Assembly (NCBI RefSeq): GCF_019429535.1
Contig: NZ_JAHXZM010000003.1
Span: forward strand, 1-64,000
DNA from: Sphingomonas citricola
GTDB taxonomy: Bacteria; Pseudomonadota; Alphaproteobacteria; Sphingomonadales; Sphingomonadaceae
DNA length: 64,000 bases
Reading direction: 5' to 3'
Below, one piece after another: positions 9,020 through 19,420 of the stretch. Numbering within the stretch: the stretch's first letter is position 1; each line of letters begins with the position of its first letter. The notes under the pieces were generated by a model that saw nothing but the letters and a program-made list of their open reading frames with translations, made no database searches and was not told the origin of the DNA. Both the position numbers and the translations under genes were made by a program.

Positions 9020-9044
9020 GGAACGGCCGCGCCGACGGCGGGTT
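9020..9044 (+). promoter_or_regulatory. EcfG-type general stress promoter for the catalase-fold gene
   Basis: GGAAC (9020-9024), 17 bases, then GTT (9042-9044), matching the alphaproteobacterial EcfG consensus GGAAC-N16/17-GTT. It lies 31 bases before the ATG at 9076, leaving a leader of about 25 bases. The same element occurs before two other genes in this window. Confidence 0.65.
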
Positions 9045-9075
9045 AATCTGGGTGAAGAACAAAGGGGCTTCACCC

Positions 9076-10143
9076 ATGACCGATCCGATCCGTTATTCAC
9101 CCGACCTCGAAGACGTAAAGCCCGACGAGGGCGAGACGGTCGCGCAGCTCAATGAGCAGTTCGACATCATCCTGAAGACGACGCACGAAGATTACGGCCA
9201 CGCCGTCCGCTCGGTCCATGCCAAGGCGCACGCGATCGTCGAGGGCAGGTTGACGATCCACCCGAACCTGCCGCCCGAACTCGCGCAGGGACTGTTCGCG
9301 ACGCCCGGCGAGCATCCGGTGTTCATGCGCTTCTCGACCAACCCCGGCGATATCCTGAGCGACGCCATCTCGCTGCCGCGCGGGCTCGCGATCAAGGTGC
9401 TCGACGTCGACGGCGAACGGCTACCCGACGCCGAGGGGCGGACGCAGGATTTCGTGATGGTCAACGGCCCGGTCTTTCAGGCGAAGACCGCGGAGAAATT
9501 CCTCGGCAACCTCAAACTGCTCGCCCGCACCACCGACAAGGCGGAGGGTGCGAAGATCGCGCTGTCGGCGGTGCTGCGCGGGGTCAACACCGCGCTGACC
9601 GCGGTCGGCGTGGAAAGCGCTGCGATCCGTTCGCTGGGTGGTGCCCCCAACGTCGATCCCATCGGCGAGACCTATTTCAGCGCGACGCCGTTCCGCTACG
9701 GCGATTACGTCGCCAAATTCTCGCTCGTGCCGACCGCTGCGGCGCTGAAGGAGCGGACCGGCGCGATCATCGACGCTTCGGGTCGCCCGAACGCGATCCG
9801 CGAGACGCTTCAGCAGGAACTGCGCGACATCGCTGGCGAATGGGAATTTCGTGTCCAGCTACAGCGCGACCGCGAGAAGCAGCCGATCGAGGATCCGACG
9901 GTCGAGTGGAAGGAGGAAGACGCTCCCTTCGTCACCGTCGCGACGATCCGCACCAAGGCGCAGGACAGTTGGGACGACGCGCGCGTCGATCACGTCAACG
10001 AGGAATTGCGGTTCAGCGTGTGGACCGGGCTCGCCGCTCATCAGCCTCTCGGTAATATCAACCGCTCGCGCAAGGACGTGTACAAGCACAGCGCCGATTT
10101 CCGCGCGCGCGCCAACGGTTGCCCGATCCACGAGCCGGCGTGA
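9076..10143 (+). CDS. Catalase-fold (SrpA-like) heme protein
   Basis: A 355-residue protein of the catalase-related family, shorter than a normal small-subunit catalase of about 480 residues. Recognisable catalase-like stretches are RSVHAKAHAIVEGRL (distal His region), FMRFSTNPGD, RGLAIKVLDVDGE, FVMVNGPVF, ETYFSATPFRYGDYVAKFS and the C-terminal HQPLGNINRSRKDVYKHS. Members of this group bind heme and are variously reported as low-activity catalases, peroxidases or organic peroxide enzymes. The ATG at 9076 has AAGGGG 8 bases upstream; an in-frame GTG at 9052 falls at the expected transcript start and is less likely. An EcfG-type promoter suggests induction in general stress. Confidence 0.8.
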   Translation: MTDPIRYSPDLEDVKPDEGETVAQLNEQFDIILKTTHEDYGHAVRSVHAKAHAIVEGRLTIHPNLPPELAQGLFATPGEHPVFMRFSTNPGDILSDAISLPRGLAIKVLDVDGERLPDAEGRTQDFVMVNGPVFQAKTAEKFLGNLKLLARTTDKAEGAKIALSAVLRGVNTALTAVGVESAAIRSLGGAPNVDPIGETYFSATPFRYGDYVAKFSLVPTAAALKERTGAIIDASGRPNAIRETLQQELRDIAGEWEFRVQLQRDREKQPIEDPTVEWKEEDAPFVTVATIRTKAQDSWDDARVDHVNEELRFSVWTGLAAHQPLGNINRSRKDVYKHSADFRARANGCPIHEPA

Positions 10144-10150
10144 CCGGGCA

Positions 10151-10171
10151 GGGCGGGGGGCGACCCCGCCC
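10151..10171. terminator. Hairpin between convergent genes
   Basis: Perfect 8-base arms GGGCGGGG (10151-10158) and CCCCGCCC (10164-10171) with a 5-base loop, between the stop of the catalase-fold gene and the stop of leuA. No T-run follows on either strand, so factor-independent termination is not certain. Confidence 0.45.
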
Positions 10172-10175
10172 GCCC

Positions 10176-11834
10176 TCAGGCGCGGTTGGCCGCCGATAGC
10201 ACTGCGCGAACACTGGCCGTTGCGATGTCGGTATCGATGCCGACGCCCCACACGACGCGACCGTCCGCCGTCCGGCATTCGAGATATGCCGCCGCCTGCG
10301 CACCCGCGCCATGCCCGATCGCGTGCTCGGCGTAATCCACCACGTCCAGGTTCGGCGCCGTCGTTTCCGCGAGCGCAGCGATGACACCCGATATCAGCCC
10401 GTTTCCGCGGCCCGAGATCGACCGCTCCTCGCCGTCCACCGCCACGCGTCCGACGAACAACCGGTCGCCCGACGCGCCCGTTTCCTCGTAATCGCGCAGC
10501 ACGAAACGGTCGTTGGTGCCCGGCAGATAGGTCGCCTCGAACCGTCCCCAGATATCGGCGGCGTTCAGTTCGCGGCTGGTTTCGTCGGCGAGCGCCTGAA
10601 CGTGGCGGCTGAAATCCGCCTGCAGTCGCTTGGGCAGCCGAAGTCCCTTGTCCTGCTCGATCACCCAGGCGACGCCGCCCTTGCCCGATTGCGAGTTGAC
10701 GCGGATCACCGCCTCGTAACTGCGCCCGAGGTCGGCGGGATCGATCGGCAGATACGGTACTTCCCAGACGTCGTCGTTCCGCGCCGCCTGCGCCGCGAAC
10801 CCCTTCTTGATCGCGTCCTGGTGCGAGCCCGAGAAAGCGGTGAACACCAGATCGCCGGCATAGGGCGTGCGCGGATGGACGGGCAGGTTGGTGCAATAAT
10901 CGACCGTCTTCACCACAGCGTCGATGTCGGACAGGTCGAGCCCGGGATCGACGCCTTGCGTGTACATGTTGAGCGCGACGGTCACGAGGTCGCAATTCCC
11001 TGTCCGCTCGCCGTTGCCGAGCAGGCATCCCTCGACGCGGTCGGCCCCCGCCATCATCCCCAGCTCGGCGGCCGCGACGCCGGTGCCGCGGTCGTTGTGC
11101 GTGTGGAGCGAGATCACCACCGCGTCGCGGTTCGGGATGTTTCGCGCGAACCACTCGATCTGGTCGGCGTAGACGTTCGGGGTCGCGCACTCGACCGTCG
11201 CGGGCAGGTTGAAGATGATCGGGCGCTCGGGCGTCGGGCGCAGCACCTCCATTACCGCTGCACAAACCTCGACCGAAAAATCGAGTTCGGCGGTTGAGAA
11301 GGTCTCGGGGCTGTACTCGAACTGCCAATCGGTGCCGGGCCGTTTTCCGGCTTCGTCGCGCAGGATCTTCGCGCCCTCGACCGCGATCCCCCGCACCTCG
11401 TCGCGCGACATGCCGAACACGATCCGCCGCCATGCCGGGCTGACCGCGTTGTAGAGGTGAATGATCGCGGTCTTCGCGCCTTCCAGGCTCTGGAAGCTCG
11501 TCTCGATCAGGTCGCGACGCGACTGCGTCAGCACCTGCAACGTCACGTCGTCGGGCACGCGACCCGACCGGACCAGTCCGGAGATGAAGTCGAACTCGGT
11601 CGCGCCCGCGCTCGGGAAGCCGACCTCGATCTCCTTCAACCCGACCTTCACGAGCAGGTCGAAGAAACGCGTCTTCTTTTCCGCGTTCATCGGATCGATC
11701 AGCGCCTGATTGCCGTCGCGTAGATCGGTCGACAACCATCGCGGCGCGCGCGTGATCGTCCTTGATGGCCATTGCCGATCGGGCAGGTTTATCGTCGGGA
11801 AGGGGCGGTATTTGGTCGATGGATCGCGCAGCAT
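10176..11834 (-). CDS. leuA: 2-isopropylmalate synthase, yeast/actinobacterial type
   Basis: A 552-residue enzyme that condenses acetyl-CoA with 2-ketoisovalerate in the first committed step of leucine biosynthesis. It has an N-terminal signature [23 protein letters not shown], followed by [16 protein letters not shown] holding the catalytic Arg-Asp pair and metal site, then the TIM-barrel with [11 protein letters not shown] (metal-binding His residues). The C-terminal about 130 residues form the LeuA regulatory domain that senses leucine. The start and length match the about 550-600-residue fungal/actinobacterial class rather than the E. coli class. It is separated from the ilv genes by several loci. 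A large inverted repeat lies in its leader, suggesting RNA-level control. Confidence 0.95.
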   Translation of the reverse strand: MLRDPSTKYRPFPTINLPDRQWPSRTITRAPRWLSTDLRDGNQALIDPMNAEKKTRFFDLLVKVGLKEIEVGFPSAGATEFDFISGLVRSGRVPDDVTLQVLTQSRRDLIETSFQSLEGAKTAIIHLYNAVSPAWRRIVFGMSRDEVRGIAVEGAKILRDEAGKRPGTDWQFEYSPETFSTAELDFSVEVCAAVMEVLRPTPERPIIFNLPATVECATPNVYADQIEWFARNIPNRDAVVISLHTHNDRGTGVAAAELGMMAGADRVEGCLLGNGERTGNCDLVTVALNMYTQGVDPGLDLSDIDAVVKTVDYCTNLPVHPRTPYAGDLVFTAFSGSHQDAIKKGFAAQAARNDDVWEVPYLPIDPADLGRSYEAVIRVNSQSGKGGVAWVIEQDKGLRLPKRLQADFSRHVQALADETSRELNAADIWGRFEATYLPGTNDRFVLRDYEETGASGDRLFVGRVAVDGEERSISGRGNGLISGVIAALAETTAPNLDVVDYAEHAIGHGAGAQAAAYLECRTADGRVVWGVGIDTDIATASVRAVLSAANRA

Positions 11835-11868
11835 GGCTCGGCTCTCTGGCTTAGGGAGTCTCGGCTGG

Positions 11869-11923
11869 CCCTTAGGCGCGGGGTGCGCGGGAAGCGCGCA
11901 CGCGTCGATGTCGCGCCTAAGGG
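11869..11923 (-). promoter_or_regulatory. Large hairpin in the leuA leader (possible attenuator)
   Basis: On the minus strand CGCGCCTAAGGG and CCCTTAGGCGCG form a perfect 12-base stem (11912-11923 with 11869-11880). Inside its loop a second perfect 7-base stem, GTGCGCG/CGCGCAC (11883-11889 with 11895-11901), can form. The structure is 35 bases upstream of the leuA ATG. No leader peptide rich in Leu codons is obvious, so the mechanism (attenuation, protein binding or simple stability) is open. Confidence 0.5.
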
Positions 11924-12121
11924 CGCGTAAGTCGAAGGCGGGCGGCCGGCGTCATCGCGGACCGTTTTGCCGACCATGCGCCGGGCTGTCCACCCCCACG
12001 TCGCGTGATCGCCTCATTAGCGTAAATCGCGGTCGAAGCGGGGAAAGTGCTTAACCTGGGTGCAAGCATTCACGCTTGCCTAACCTCTCACGCCTAGGCC
12101 GGGCGGCCAAGGAGCCATTCC

Positions 12122-12511
12122 ATGCTGCAACTCGTCTATATTTCCTCGGTGGCCGCGACCGCCGACCTCGGCAGCATCCTCGCGGTGTCGCGCGTCAACA
12201 ATCGGCGGGATGGCATCAGCGGGCTGCTCTACAGCGACAGCGTGCGATTTCTTCAGGCGCTCGAGGGACCACCGCTCGCGGTTGAAACCGCCTATCAGCG
12301 GATCAAGCAGGACCCGCGCCACCACGGACTGGTTATCCTGTCGCGTCGTGAGGTCGAGTCGCGCGAGTTCGGCGACTGGGCGATGGCCGAACGACGCGTC
12401 GGCGAGGAAGGCGATCAGTTCTGCGCGCGCGTCGACCGACTGCTGGCGAATACTGCCCCCAACGTCCGCGCGACGTTCGACAGCTTCATCAAGCTGCGTC
12501 GCGCGGCGTGA
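12122..12511 (+). CDS. BLUF-domain blue-light photoreceptor
   Basis: A 129-residue protein made almost only of a BLUF (FAD-binding blue light sensor) domain. The key residues fit: Tyr6 (LQLVYISS), Asn27 (VSRVNNRRDGISGLLY) and Gln45 (FLQALEG) correspond in spacing to Tyr21, Asn45 and Gln63 of AppA. FGDWAM holds the Trp/Met that shape the flavin pocket. There is no fused output domain, so it must act by protein contacts, as PixD-like short BLUF proteins do. ATG at 12122 follows AAGGAG. It is divergent from leuA and has no obvious partner gene next to it. Confidence 0.88.
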   Translation: MLQLVYISSVAATADLGSILAVSRVNNRRDGISGLLYSDSVRFLQALEGPPLAVETAYQRIKQDPRHHGLVILSRREVESREFGDWAMAERRVGEEGDQFCARVDRLLANTAPNVRATFDSFIKLRRAA

Positions 12512-12514
12512 TCG

Positions 12515-12541
12515 ACGCGGACGGCACCGGGCCGTCCGCGT
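12515..12541. terminator. Hairpin between BLUF and YceI genes
   Basis: ACGCGGACGGC (12515-12525) and GCCGTCCGCGT (12531-12541) form a perfect 11-base stem with a 5-base loop directly after the BLUF stop, before the convergent YceI stop. There is no T-tract. It probably ends transcription from one or both sides. Confidence 0.5.
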
Positions 12542-12547
12542 TGGGGA

Positions 12548-13168
12548 TTAGGCGGTGAAGGCCGCGTGGATCGTCAGGTTGACCGTATCCGACACGACCG
12601 GGGCGTAGGCGCCGACCCCGAAATCGCTCCGCTTGATCTGCCCTTTCGCCGTGAAGCCGACGTTCAGTTTCTTGCTCATCGGATTGTCGCCCGCGCCGAC
12701 GAAAGTGACCTCGAGCGTCACCGGCTTGGTCTGATCCTTGATCGTCAGATTGCCCGCCATCGTCGCGCTGTTCGCGCCCTTCGGCGTGATGCGGGTCGAG
12801 ACGAACCGCGCGGTCGGATATTGCGCGGCGTTGAAGAAGTCCGTCGACTTCAGATGCTTGGCGAACGGCGCCGCGGTGACCGACAGATCGTCGACGTTGA
12901 ACGTGATGTCGACCTTGGTCGCGGCGGGCTTCTTGGGATCGAGCGTGATCGACCCGCCGCTCGCGCCGAACTGCCCTTCGAGCATCGAGAAGCCCATGTG
13001 ATTGACCTGCCAGCTCACCTGCGTGTGCGCGGGGTCGACCTGATAGGTGCCGGCGGGGACGCGCGAGGCGATCGGCTGTCCGGGCTGCTGTGGCGTGGTC
13101 GCGATCTGCGCGAGCGCGGAGACGGAGACGAGCGCCAGCGTGGCGGCGGCGAGGTGACGGATGCGCAT
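12548..13168 (-). CDS. YceI-family periplasmic lipid-binding protein
   Basis: A 206-residue protein with an N-terminal signal peptide (MRIRHLAAATLALVSVSALA, cleavage near AQI) and a YceI-like beta-barrel. Typical features are YQVDPAHTQVSWQVNHMGFS, LKSTDFFNAAQYPTARFVST, and the C-terminal IKRSDFGVGAYAPVVSDTVNLTIHA. The family binds isoprenoid or polyprenoid chains in the periplasm; its physiological role is usually unknown, though E. coli YceI is induced at high pH. The gene is single, convergent with the BLUF gene, with a probable start at ATG 13168. Confidence 0.88.
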   Translation of the reverse strand: MRIRHLAAATLALVSVSALAQIATTPQQPGQPIASRVPAGTYQVDPAHTQVSWQVNHMGFSMLEGQFGASGGSITLDPKKPAATKVDITFNVDDLSVTAAPFAKHLKSTDFFNAAQYPTARFVSTRITPKGANSATMAGNLTIKDQTKPVTLEVTFVGAGDNPMSKKLNVGFTAKGQIKRSDFGVGAYAPVVSDTVNLTIHAAFTA

Positions 13169-13259
13169 GGTCGAAGGCTCCCTGTTGATCGCTCAATCCA
13201 ACCACAGCCGCGCACGCATGGGAATATGTCGCGCCCGAAACGGTCGGTTTCGCAGGCCT

Positions 13260-14036
13260 TCACTCGTCGTCTAGTTCTTTCGAACCTTGCGGCAGGATGT
13301 CGTATCTGATCCGCACCCAGGCACCAAGCAGCGGCTGACCACCTTTCCGCGGCGGACGGATCAGGAACTGCCACGCCGCCTGTCGGACCGCGCCGGCGAT
13401 GCGTGATCCCGGCGTCTCGCCCAACTCGCGGCAATCCTCGACGTGATAGCGCGCGATCGTGCGGCACGCGATCACGCCCCAGCCAATCTTACCGGCGGGC
13501 AGGTAGGTCGCCATCTCCGCACGGGTCGGCTTGCGATACCATTCGGCAGCATACATCGGCTCGCCGCCCGGGCCGGTTCCGATGCTCGGATCGCCACCCG
13601 CGTCGCCGGCCGAGGCGGTCTGCGTGCCGTCACCCGTACCCGCGCTGCCCTTGATCTTGCCGATGTTGGAGGCGGCATAGTCCGCCTGGCTCAGCATGAT
13701 GACGCCCGGCAGGTGGAGCGTGACCGGCGGCGGCGGCACGATCGGCGCCTCGCGCGGTTCGGTCACCGGCCGCGGCTCAGGCGTGGCAGCGGTCGGTGCC
13801 GCCGCGCGGGTGCGCTGGACCGATCGCTTGCTCGTCTCCGACGATCCAAGCGGGGTCACGTCGAAAGTCGACAGCCGCCGCCCGTCGCCCGGCTCCGAAC
13901 GCTGGTATCCGCCCATGTCGAGCAGTGCGAGGATGATCGCCGCGGCGATGCCGAGCGCGAGCGCCCAGGACGCCGCGCGTCCACCGCGTGAGGCGCGGGT
14001 GTCGTACGACAATGACCGGTACGACGCCGCACTCAT
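13260..14036 (-). CDS. Conserved hypothetical membrane-anchored protein, TonB-like layout
   Basis: A 258-residue protein I cannot assign to a named family. It has a short cytoplasmic N-terminus, one membrane helix near residues 22-42 (WALALGIAAAIILALLDMGG), a Pro/Ala-rich stretch (about residues 70-108, ending IVPPPPVTLHLPG), a Gly/Ser/Thr-rich stretch, and a folded C-terminal part with Cys residues (GVIACRTIARYHVEDCRELGE) and a TonB-like ending (VRIRYDILPQG). One anchor, a Pro-rich spacer and a periplasmic end resemble TonB or TolA-type proteins, but no ExbB/ExbD is adjacent. It lies between ilvC and yceI on the same strand as both. Confidence 0.65.
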   Translation of the reverse strand: MSAASYRSLSYDTRASRGGRAASWALALGIAAAIILALLDMGGYQRSEPGDGRRLSTFDVTPLGSSETSKRSVQRTRAAAPTAATPEPRPVTEPREAPIVPPPPVTLHLPGVIMLSQADYAASNIGKIKGSAGTGDGTQTASAGDAGGDPSIGTGPGGEPMYAAEWYRKPTRAEMATYLPAGKIGWGVIACRTIARYHVEDCRELGETPGSRIAGAVRQAAWQFLIRPPRKGGQPLLGAWVRIRYDILPQGSKELDDE

Positions 14037-14101
14037 GACGGGTCGGCCCTACGCGCGCGCGCGCGTCGCGGCAACGGGGCCGCGACGCAATTTATCGGAC
14101 C

Positions 14102-15695
<1,594 letters not shown>

Positions 15696-15746
15696 AGTCG
15701 TCCTTCTGCGTCCTGACGGAGCGGAGGTTGTTGGGCGGCGGGTAAA

Positions 15747-17510
15747 TCAGACGAGCGCGCGAGCCTCGTCGTCCATCGTGCCCGATACCTCGTTCGCCTG
15801 CAGGATCATGTCGGTGTGTGCCGCCCCCGACGGGATCATCGGGAAGCAGTTGGCGAGTTTCGCCACGCGGCAGTCGACCATCACCGGGCCGTCATAGGCG
15901 AGCATATCGGCGATCCCGCCGTCGAGCTGGTCGGGTCGCTCGATCCGGATGCCTCTCCAGCCATAGGCCTCCGCCAGCCGCACGAAATCGGGGAGCGAAT
16001 CGGAATAACTCTCCGCGTAGCGGCTCTCGTACGTCAGCTCCTGCCACTGACGCACCATCCCCATATATTCGTTGTTGAGGATGAAGACCTTGACCGGCAG
16101 GCGGTACTGCGTCGCGGTGGCGAGCTCCTGGATATTCATCTGGATCGACGCCTCGCCCGCGATATCGATGACGAGCGCGTTCGGGTTGCCGAGCTGCGCG
16201 CCGATCGCCGCGGGCAGGCCGTAGCCCATCGTACCGAGCCCGCCGCTGGTCAGCCACTTGTTGGGCAATTCGAAGCCGAAATATTGCGCCGCCCACATCT
16301 GATGCTGGCCGACCTCGGTCGTGATGATCGGCTGGCGCGCGTGCGTCGCCTCCCACAGCGCGCGCACCGCGCGCTGCGGCATGATCTCGCCGCGAAAACC
16401 GTTCGGCTCGTCCTCGGGGAAGGCGAGGCTGTCCTTGGCGCGCCATTCGGCGATCCGCGCCCACCATGCCGACAGGTCGGGCTTGGCATATTGCCGCGAC
16501 TTCCACACGCGGATCATGTCCTCCATCGCGCGACCCGCGTCGGCGACGATCGGCAGATCGATCCGCACCGTCTTGTTGATGCTCGACCGGTCGATATCGA
16601 CGTGGATCTTGCGGCTGTTGGGTGCGAACGCGTCGAGCCGCCCGGTGACACGGTCGTCGAAGCGCGCGCCGATGTTCACGATCAGATCGGCCTGGTTCAT
16701 CGCCCAGTTCGCCTCGTACGTGCCGTGCATCCCGAGCATCCCCAGGAACTGCGGCGACGACGCGGGGTAGGCACCCAGACCCATCAGCGTCGAGGTGACC
16801 GGTGCGCCCGTGATCCGCGCCAGCTCGATCAGCAATTGCGCCGCCGCCGGACCCGAGTTGATCACCCCGCCGCCGGTGTAGAGCACCGGGCGTTCGGCCG
16901 CGGCAATCATGTCGACCGCCTGCTCGATCGCGGACCGGTCAGCCTTGAGCGCAGGGCGATAGGTCTTGTGCTGGATCGGGCCGGGCTTGCTGTACGCGGC
17001 GGTCGCGACCTGCACGTCCTTGGGGATGTCGATCACGACCGGACCCGGACGACCCGAGGTGGCGATGTGGAACGCCTCGTGGATCGTCGCGCCCAGCAGC
17101 GCAGGATTTTTCACCAGATAATTGTGCTTGGTGCAGTGGCGCGTGATGCCAACGGTGTCGGCCTCCTGGAACGCGTCCGATCCGATCAGGTGGGTGGGAA
17201 CCTGACCCGTGATGACGACCATCGGGATCGAATCGAGCATCGCGTCGGTGATGCCCGTGATCGCATTGGTCGCCCCCGGCCCCGAGGTGACGAGCACGAC
17301 GCCGGGCTTGCCGGTCGAGCGGGCATAGCCCTCCGCCGCGTGCGTCGCCGCCTGTTCGTGGCGGACGAGGATGTGCTTGATCTTCCGAGCACGGAACAAG
17401 GCGTCGTAGATCGGCAGCACCGCGCCGCCGGGATAGCCGAACACGACCTCCACGCCGAGATCGACCAGCGCCTCGACCAGGATGTCCGCTCCGCTTCGCT
17501 CAACCACCAT
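15747..17510 (-). CDS. ilvB: Acetolactate synthase large (catalytic) subunit
   Basis: A 587-residue thiamine-diphosphate enzyme that joins pyruvate with pyruvate or 2-oxobutyrate. The N-terminal domain has YPGGAVLPIYDAL and catalytic Glu52 in RHEQAA; the middle FAD domain follows; the C-terminal domain has TSGGLGTMGYGLPAAIGA and the ThDP/Mg motif starting IDIAGEASIQMN and ending near LNNEYMGMV. In the metal motif the usual GDG is GEA here, a variation also seen in family members. Biosynthetic rather than catabolic, because it is followed by ilvN and ilvC. ATG at 17510; a promoter candidate with TTGACG lies just upstream. Confidence 0.94.
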   Translation of the reverse strand: MVVERSGADILVEALVDLGVEVVFGYPGGAVLPIYDALFRARKIKHILVRHEQAATHAAEGYARSTGKPGVVLVTSGPGATNAITGITDAMLDSIPMVVITGQVPTHLIGSDAFQEADTVGITRHCTKHNYLVKNPALLGATIHEAFHIATSGRPGPVVIDIPKDVQVATAAYSKPGPIQHKTYRPALKADRSAIEQAVDMIAAAERPVLYTGGGVINSGPAAAQLLIELARITGAPVTSTLMGLGAYPASSPQFLGMLGMHGTYEANWAMNQADLIVNIGARFDDRVTGRLDAFAPNSRKIHVDIDRSSINKTVRIDLPIVADAGRAMEDMIRVWKSRQYAKPDLSAWWARIAEWRAKDSLAFPEDEPNGFRGEIMPQRAVRALWEATHARQPIITTEVGQHQMWAAQYFGFELPNKWLTSGGLGTMGYGLPAAIGAQLGNPNALVIDIAGEASIQMNIQELATATQYRLPVKVFILNNEYMGMVRQWQELTYESRYAESYSDSLPDFVRLAEAYGWRGIRIERPDQLDGGIADMLAYDGPVMVDCRVAKLANCFPMIPSGAAHTDMILQANEVSGTMDDEARALV

Positions 17511-17555
17511 GCTGCTCCCGTCACGCGGCAGGCCTCATGCCCGCCGGATGCCGGT

Positions 17556-17584
17556 GCGCTAGTGCGCCGAAAATTGCGCGTCAA
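17556..17584 (-). promoter_or_regulatory. Candidate housekeeping promoter of ilvBNC
   Basis: On the minus strand TTGACG (17579-17584), 17 bases, then TAGCGC (17556-17561), about 45 bases before the ilvB ATG. The -35 box overlaps the miaA stop codon. The same TTGAC(G/C)-N17-TAGCG(C/G) layout occurs before carA and the lipid kinase gene, which supports it. Confidence 0.45.
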
Positions 17585-18519
17585 CCGTCTTGCAGGAAAT
17601 AAAATTGCGGATCGAGCCTTTCCATTCGCTGCCAGGTCGGCGGCGGCTGGTTGCGGAACCACGTGAATTGCCGCTTGGCATATTGGCGAGTGGACAGTTG
17701 CGCGCGCGAGATTGCCTCATCGCGATCGAGCGATCCGGCGAGCATCGCGGCGATCTCGGGCACCCCGATCGCGCGCAGCACCGGCGCGTCTGCGGGCACG
17801 TCGTCGCGTCGCGTCAGGGCTGCGACTTCCTGCACGGCACCCTCGTCGAACATCGCCTCGAGCCTCCGGTCGCAGCGCGCGAGCAATTCCTCGCGATCGG
17901 GCACCAGCACGGCGGCCGACAGCGTGATGCGTGCCCCGATCCCGCCCGCGTGCTGGCGCTGCCAGTGCGACAGCGGGTGTCCGGTCGATCGCACCACCTC
18001 CAGCGCGCGCGCCACCCGCGTCGTATCCGCGGGCGCCAGCCGGGCGGCGGCGGACGGGTCCTCGCGCGCGAGTGCCGCATACGCGTCGGCCACTGGTAGC
18101 GCACGCACCGCGGCGCGGATGTCCACGTCGATCTCGGGTACCGGCGCGATCCCGTCGAGCAGGGTGCGCAGGTACAGCCCGGTTCCCCCGACCAGCACCG
18201 GCACGCCGCCGCGCGCGTGCACCGCGTCGATCGCCGCCGTAGCGTCTCTCGCCCAGCGCGCAGCCGAACACGCCTCCGCCCCGTCGACGTAACCGAACAG
18301 CCGATGCGGCACGCGCGCCTCGTCCGCGGTCGATGGTCGCGCGCTCAGCACGCGCAGGTCGCGGTACACCTGGCTCGCGTCGGCGTTGATCACCGTGCCG
18401 CCGATCCGCTCGGCCAGCTCGATCGCCATCGCGCTCTTGCCGCTCGCGGTCGGCCCTGCGATGAGCGCGACCCTCGGGTGCGGACTTGGGGATTGAATAG
18501 TGGGCGAGACGATGTTCAC
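17581..18519 (-). CDS. miaA: tRNA dimethylallyltransferase
   Basis: A 312-residue enzyme that adds an isopentenyl group to A37 of tRNAs that read UNN codons. It shows a P-loop [14 protein letters not shown], then [41 protein letters not shown], and the C-terminal [20 protein letters not shown] that grips tRNA. An open frame extends upstream to 18774, but that part is antisense to serB; GTG at 18519 gives the normal family length. With that start, the miaA and serB coding regions overlap head-to-head by a few codons, so both mRNAs may be leaderless or have promoters inside each other. Confidence 0.88.
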   Translation of the reverse strand: MNIVSPTIQSPSPHPRVALIAGPTASGKSAMAIELAERIGGTVINADASQVYRDLRVLSARPSTADEARVPHRLFGYVDGAEACSAARWARDATAAIDAVHARGGVPVLVGGTGLYLRTLLDGIAPVPEIDVDIRAAVRALPVADAYAALAREDPSAAARLAPADTTRVARALEVVRSTGHPLSHWQRQHAGGIGARITLSAAVLVPDREELLARCDRRLEAMFDEGAVQEVAALTRRDDVPADAPVLRAIGVPEIAAMLAGSLDRDEAISRAQLSTRQYAKRQFTWFRNQPPPTWQRMERLDPQFYFLQDG

Positions 18520-19390
18520 GGCAACGCTGATAGCAGCGGGGCGGCTGACCCCCAACACGCTGGCGGACACGCGCGAATGCCTCGCAGCGGCGGGCTGCGC
18601 GCCGACGACGTGCGCGTGGATCGACGAGGGCGATGCCGCCGACCTGACCTTCGCCCACGCGCCCGACGCCGCCCGCGCGACGCTGGAGGGCGCGTTCGAC
18701 CGCGTCGACGTGGTTGTCCAGCCACTGGAGGGCCGCGCCAAGCAATTGCTCGTCGCCGACATGGATTCGACCATGATTACCGTCGAATGTATCGACGAGC
18801 TCGCCGACTACGCCGGGATCAAGCCGCAGATCGCGGAGATCACCGAGCGCGCGATGCGCGGCGAACTCGATTTCGAGGCGGCGCTCGACGCGCGTGTCGC
18901 TTTGCTGCGCGGGCTCGACGAGGCGGCGATCGATCGCTGCCGGGCCGAGCGTGTCACGCTGATGCCGGGCGCGCGCACGCTTGTGCGGACGATGCGCGCG
19001 CGGGGCGCCACCGCGATCCTCGTATCGGGCGGCTTCACCCGCTTCGCCGAGCCGGTCGCGGCCGAAATCGGCTTCAACCAAGCGATCGCCAACGTGCTCG
19101 AGATCGCGGACGGCCATTTGACCGGCACCGTCGCGCGCCCGATCGTCGGTGCGGCGACCAAGAAGGCGACGCTGCTCGAGCATCGCGCCGCGCTCGGCCT
19201 CGCCGACGGCGCGACGCTCGCGGTCGGTGACGGCGCGAACGACCTGTCGATGATCGAGGTCGCGGGTCTGGGCGTCGCCTATCTCGCCAAACCGATCGTC
19301 GCGGCGGCCGCGGCTGCGCGGATCGATCACAATGACCTGACCGCCTTGTTGTGGGCGCAGGGCATCCCCCGCGCCCAATGGGTCGACTGA
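18512..19390 (+). CDS. serB: Phosphoserine phosphatase
   Basis: A 292-residue HAD-superfamily phosphatase for the last step of serine synthesis. It has an N-terminal about 75-residue regulatory region, then the HAD nucleophile motif [15 protein letters not shown], motif [10 protein letters not shown], and motif [12 protein letters not shown] with the metal-binding Asp. ATG at 18512 begins [12 protein letters not shown], which looks like the conserved start; GTG at 18500 with GGGGA upstream is an alternative. It starts head-to-head with miaA, the two coding regions overlapping slightly, and ends 30 bases before the convergent YqeY gene. Confidence 0.9.
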   Translation: MFTATLIAAGRLTPNTLADTRECLAAAGCAPTTCAWIDEGDAADLTFAHAPDAARATLEGAFDRVDVVVQPLEGRAKQLLVADMDSTMITVECIDELADYAGIKPQIAEITERAMRGELDFEAALDARVALLRGLDEAAIDRCRAERVTLMPGARTLVRTMRARGATAILVSGGFTRFAEPVAAEIGFNQAIANVLEIADGHLTGTVARPIVGAATKKATLLEHRAALGLADGATLAVGDGANDLSMIEVAGLGVAYLAKPIVAAAAAARIDHNDLTALLWAQGIPRAQWVD

Positions 19391-19420
19391 GCGGGCGATT
19401 TCGCGCCTGCCCGGCCCGCG

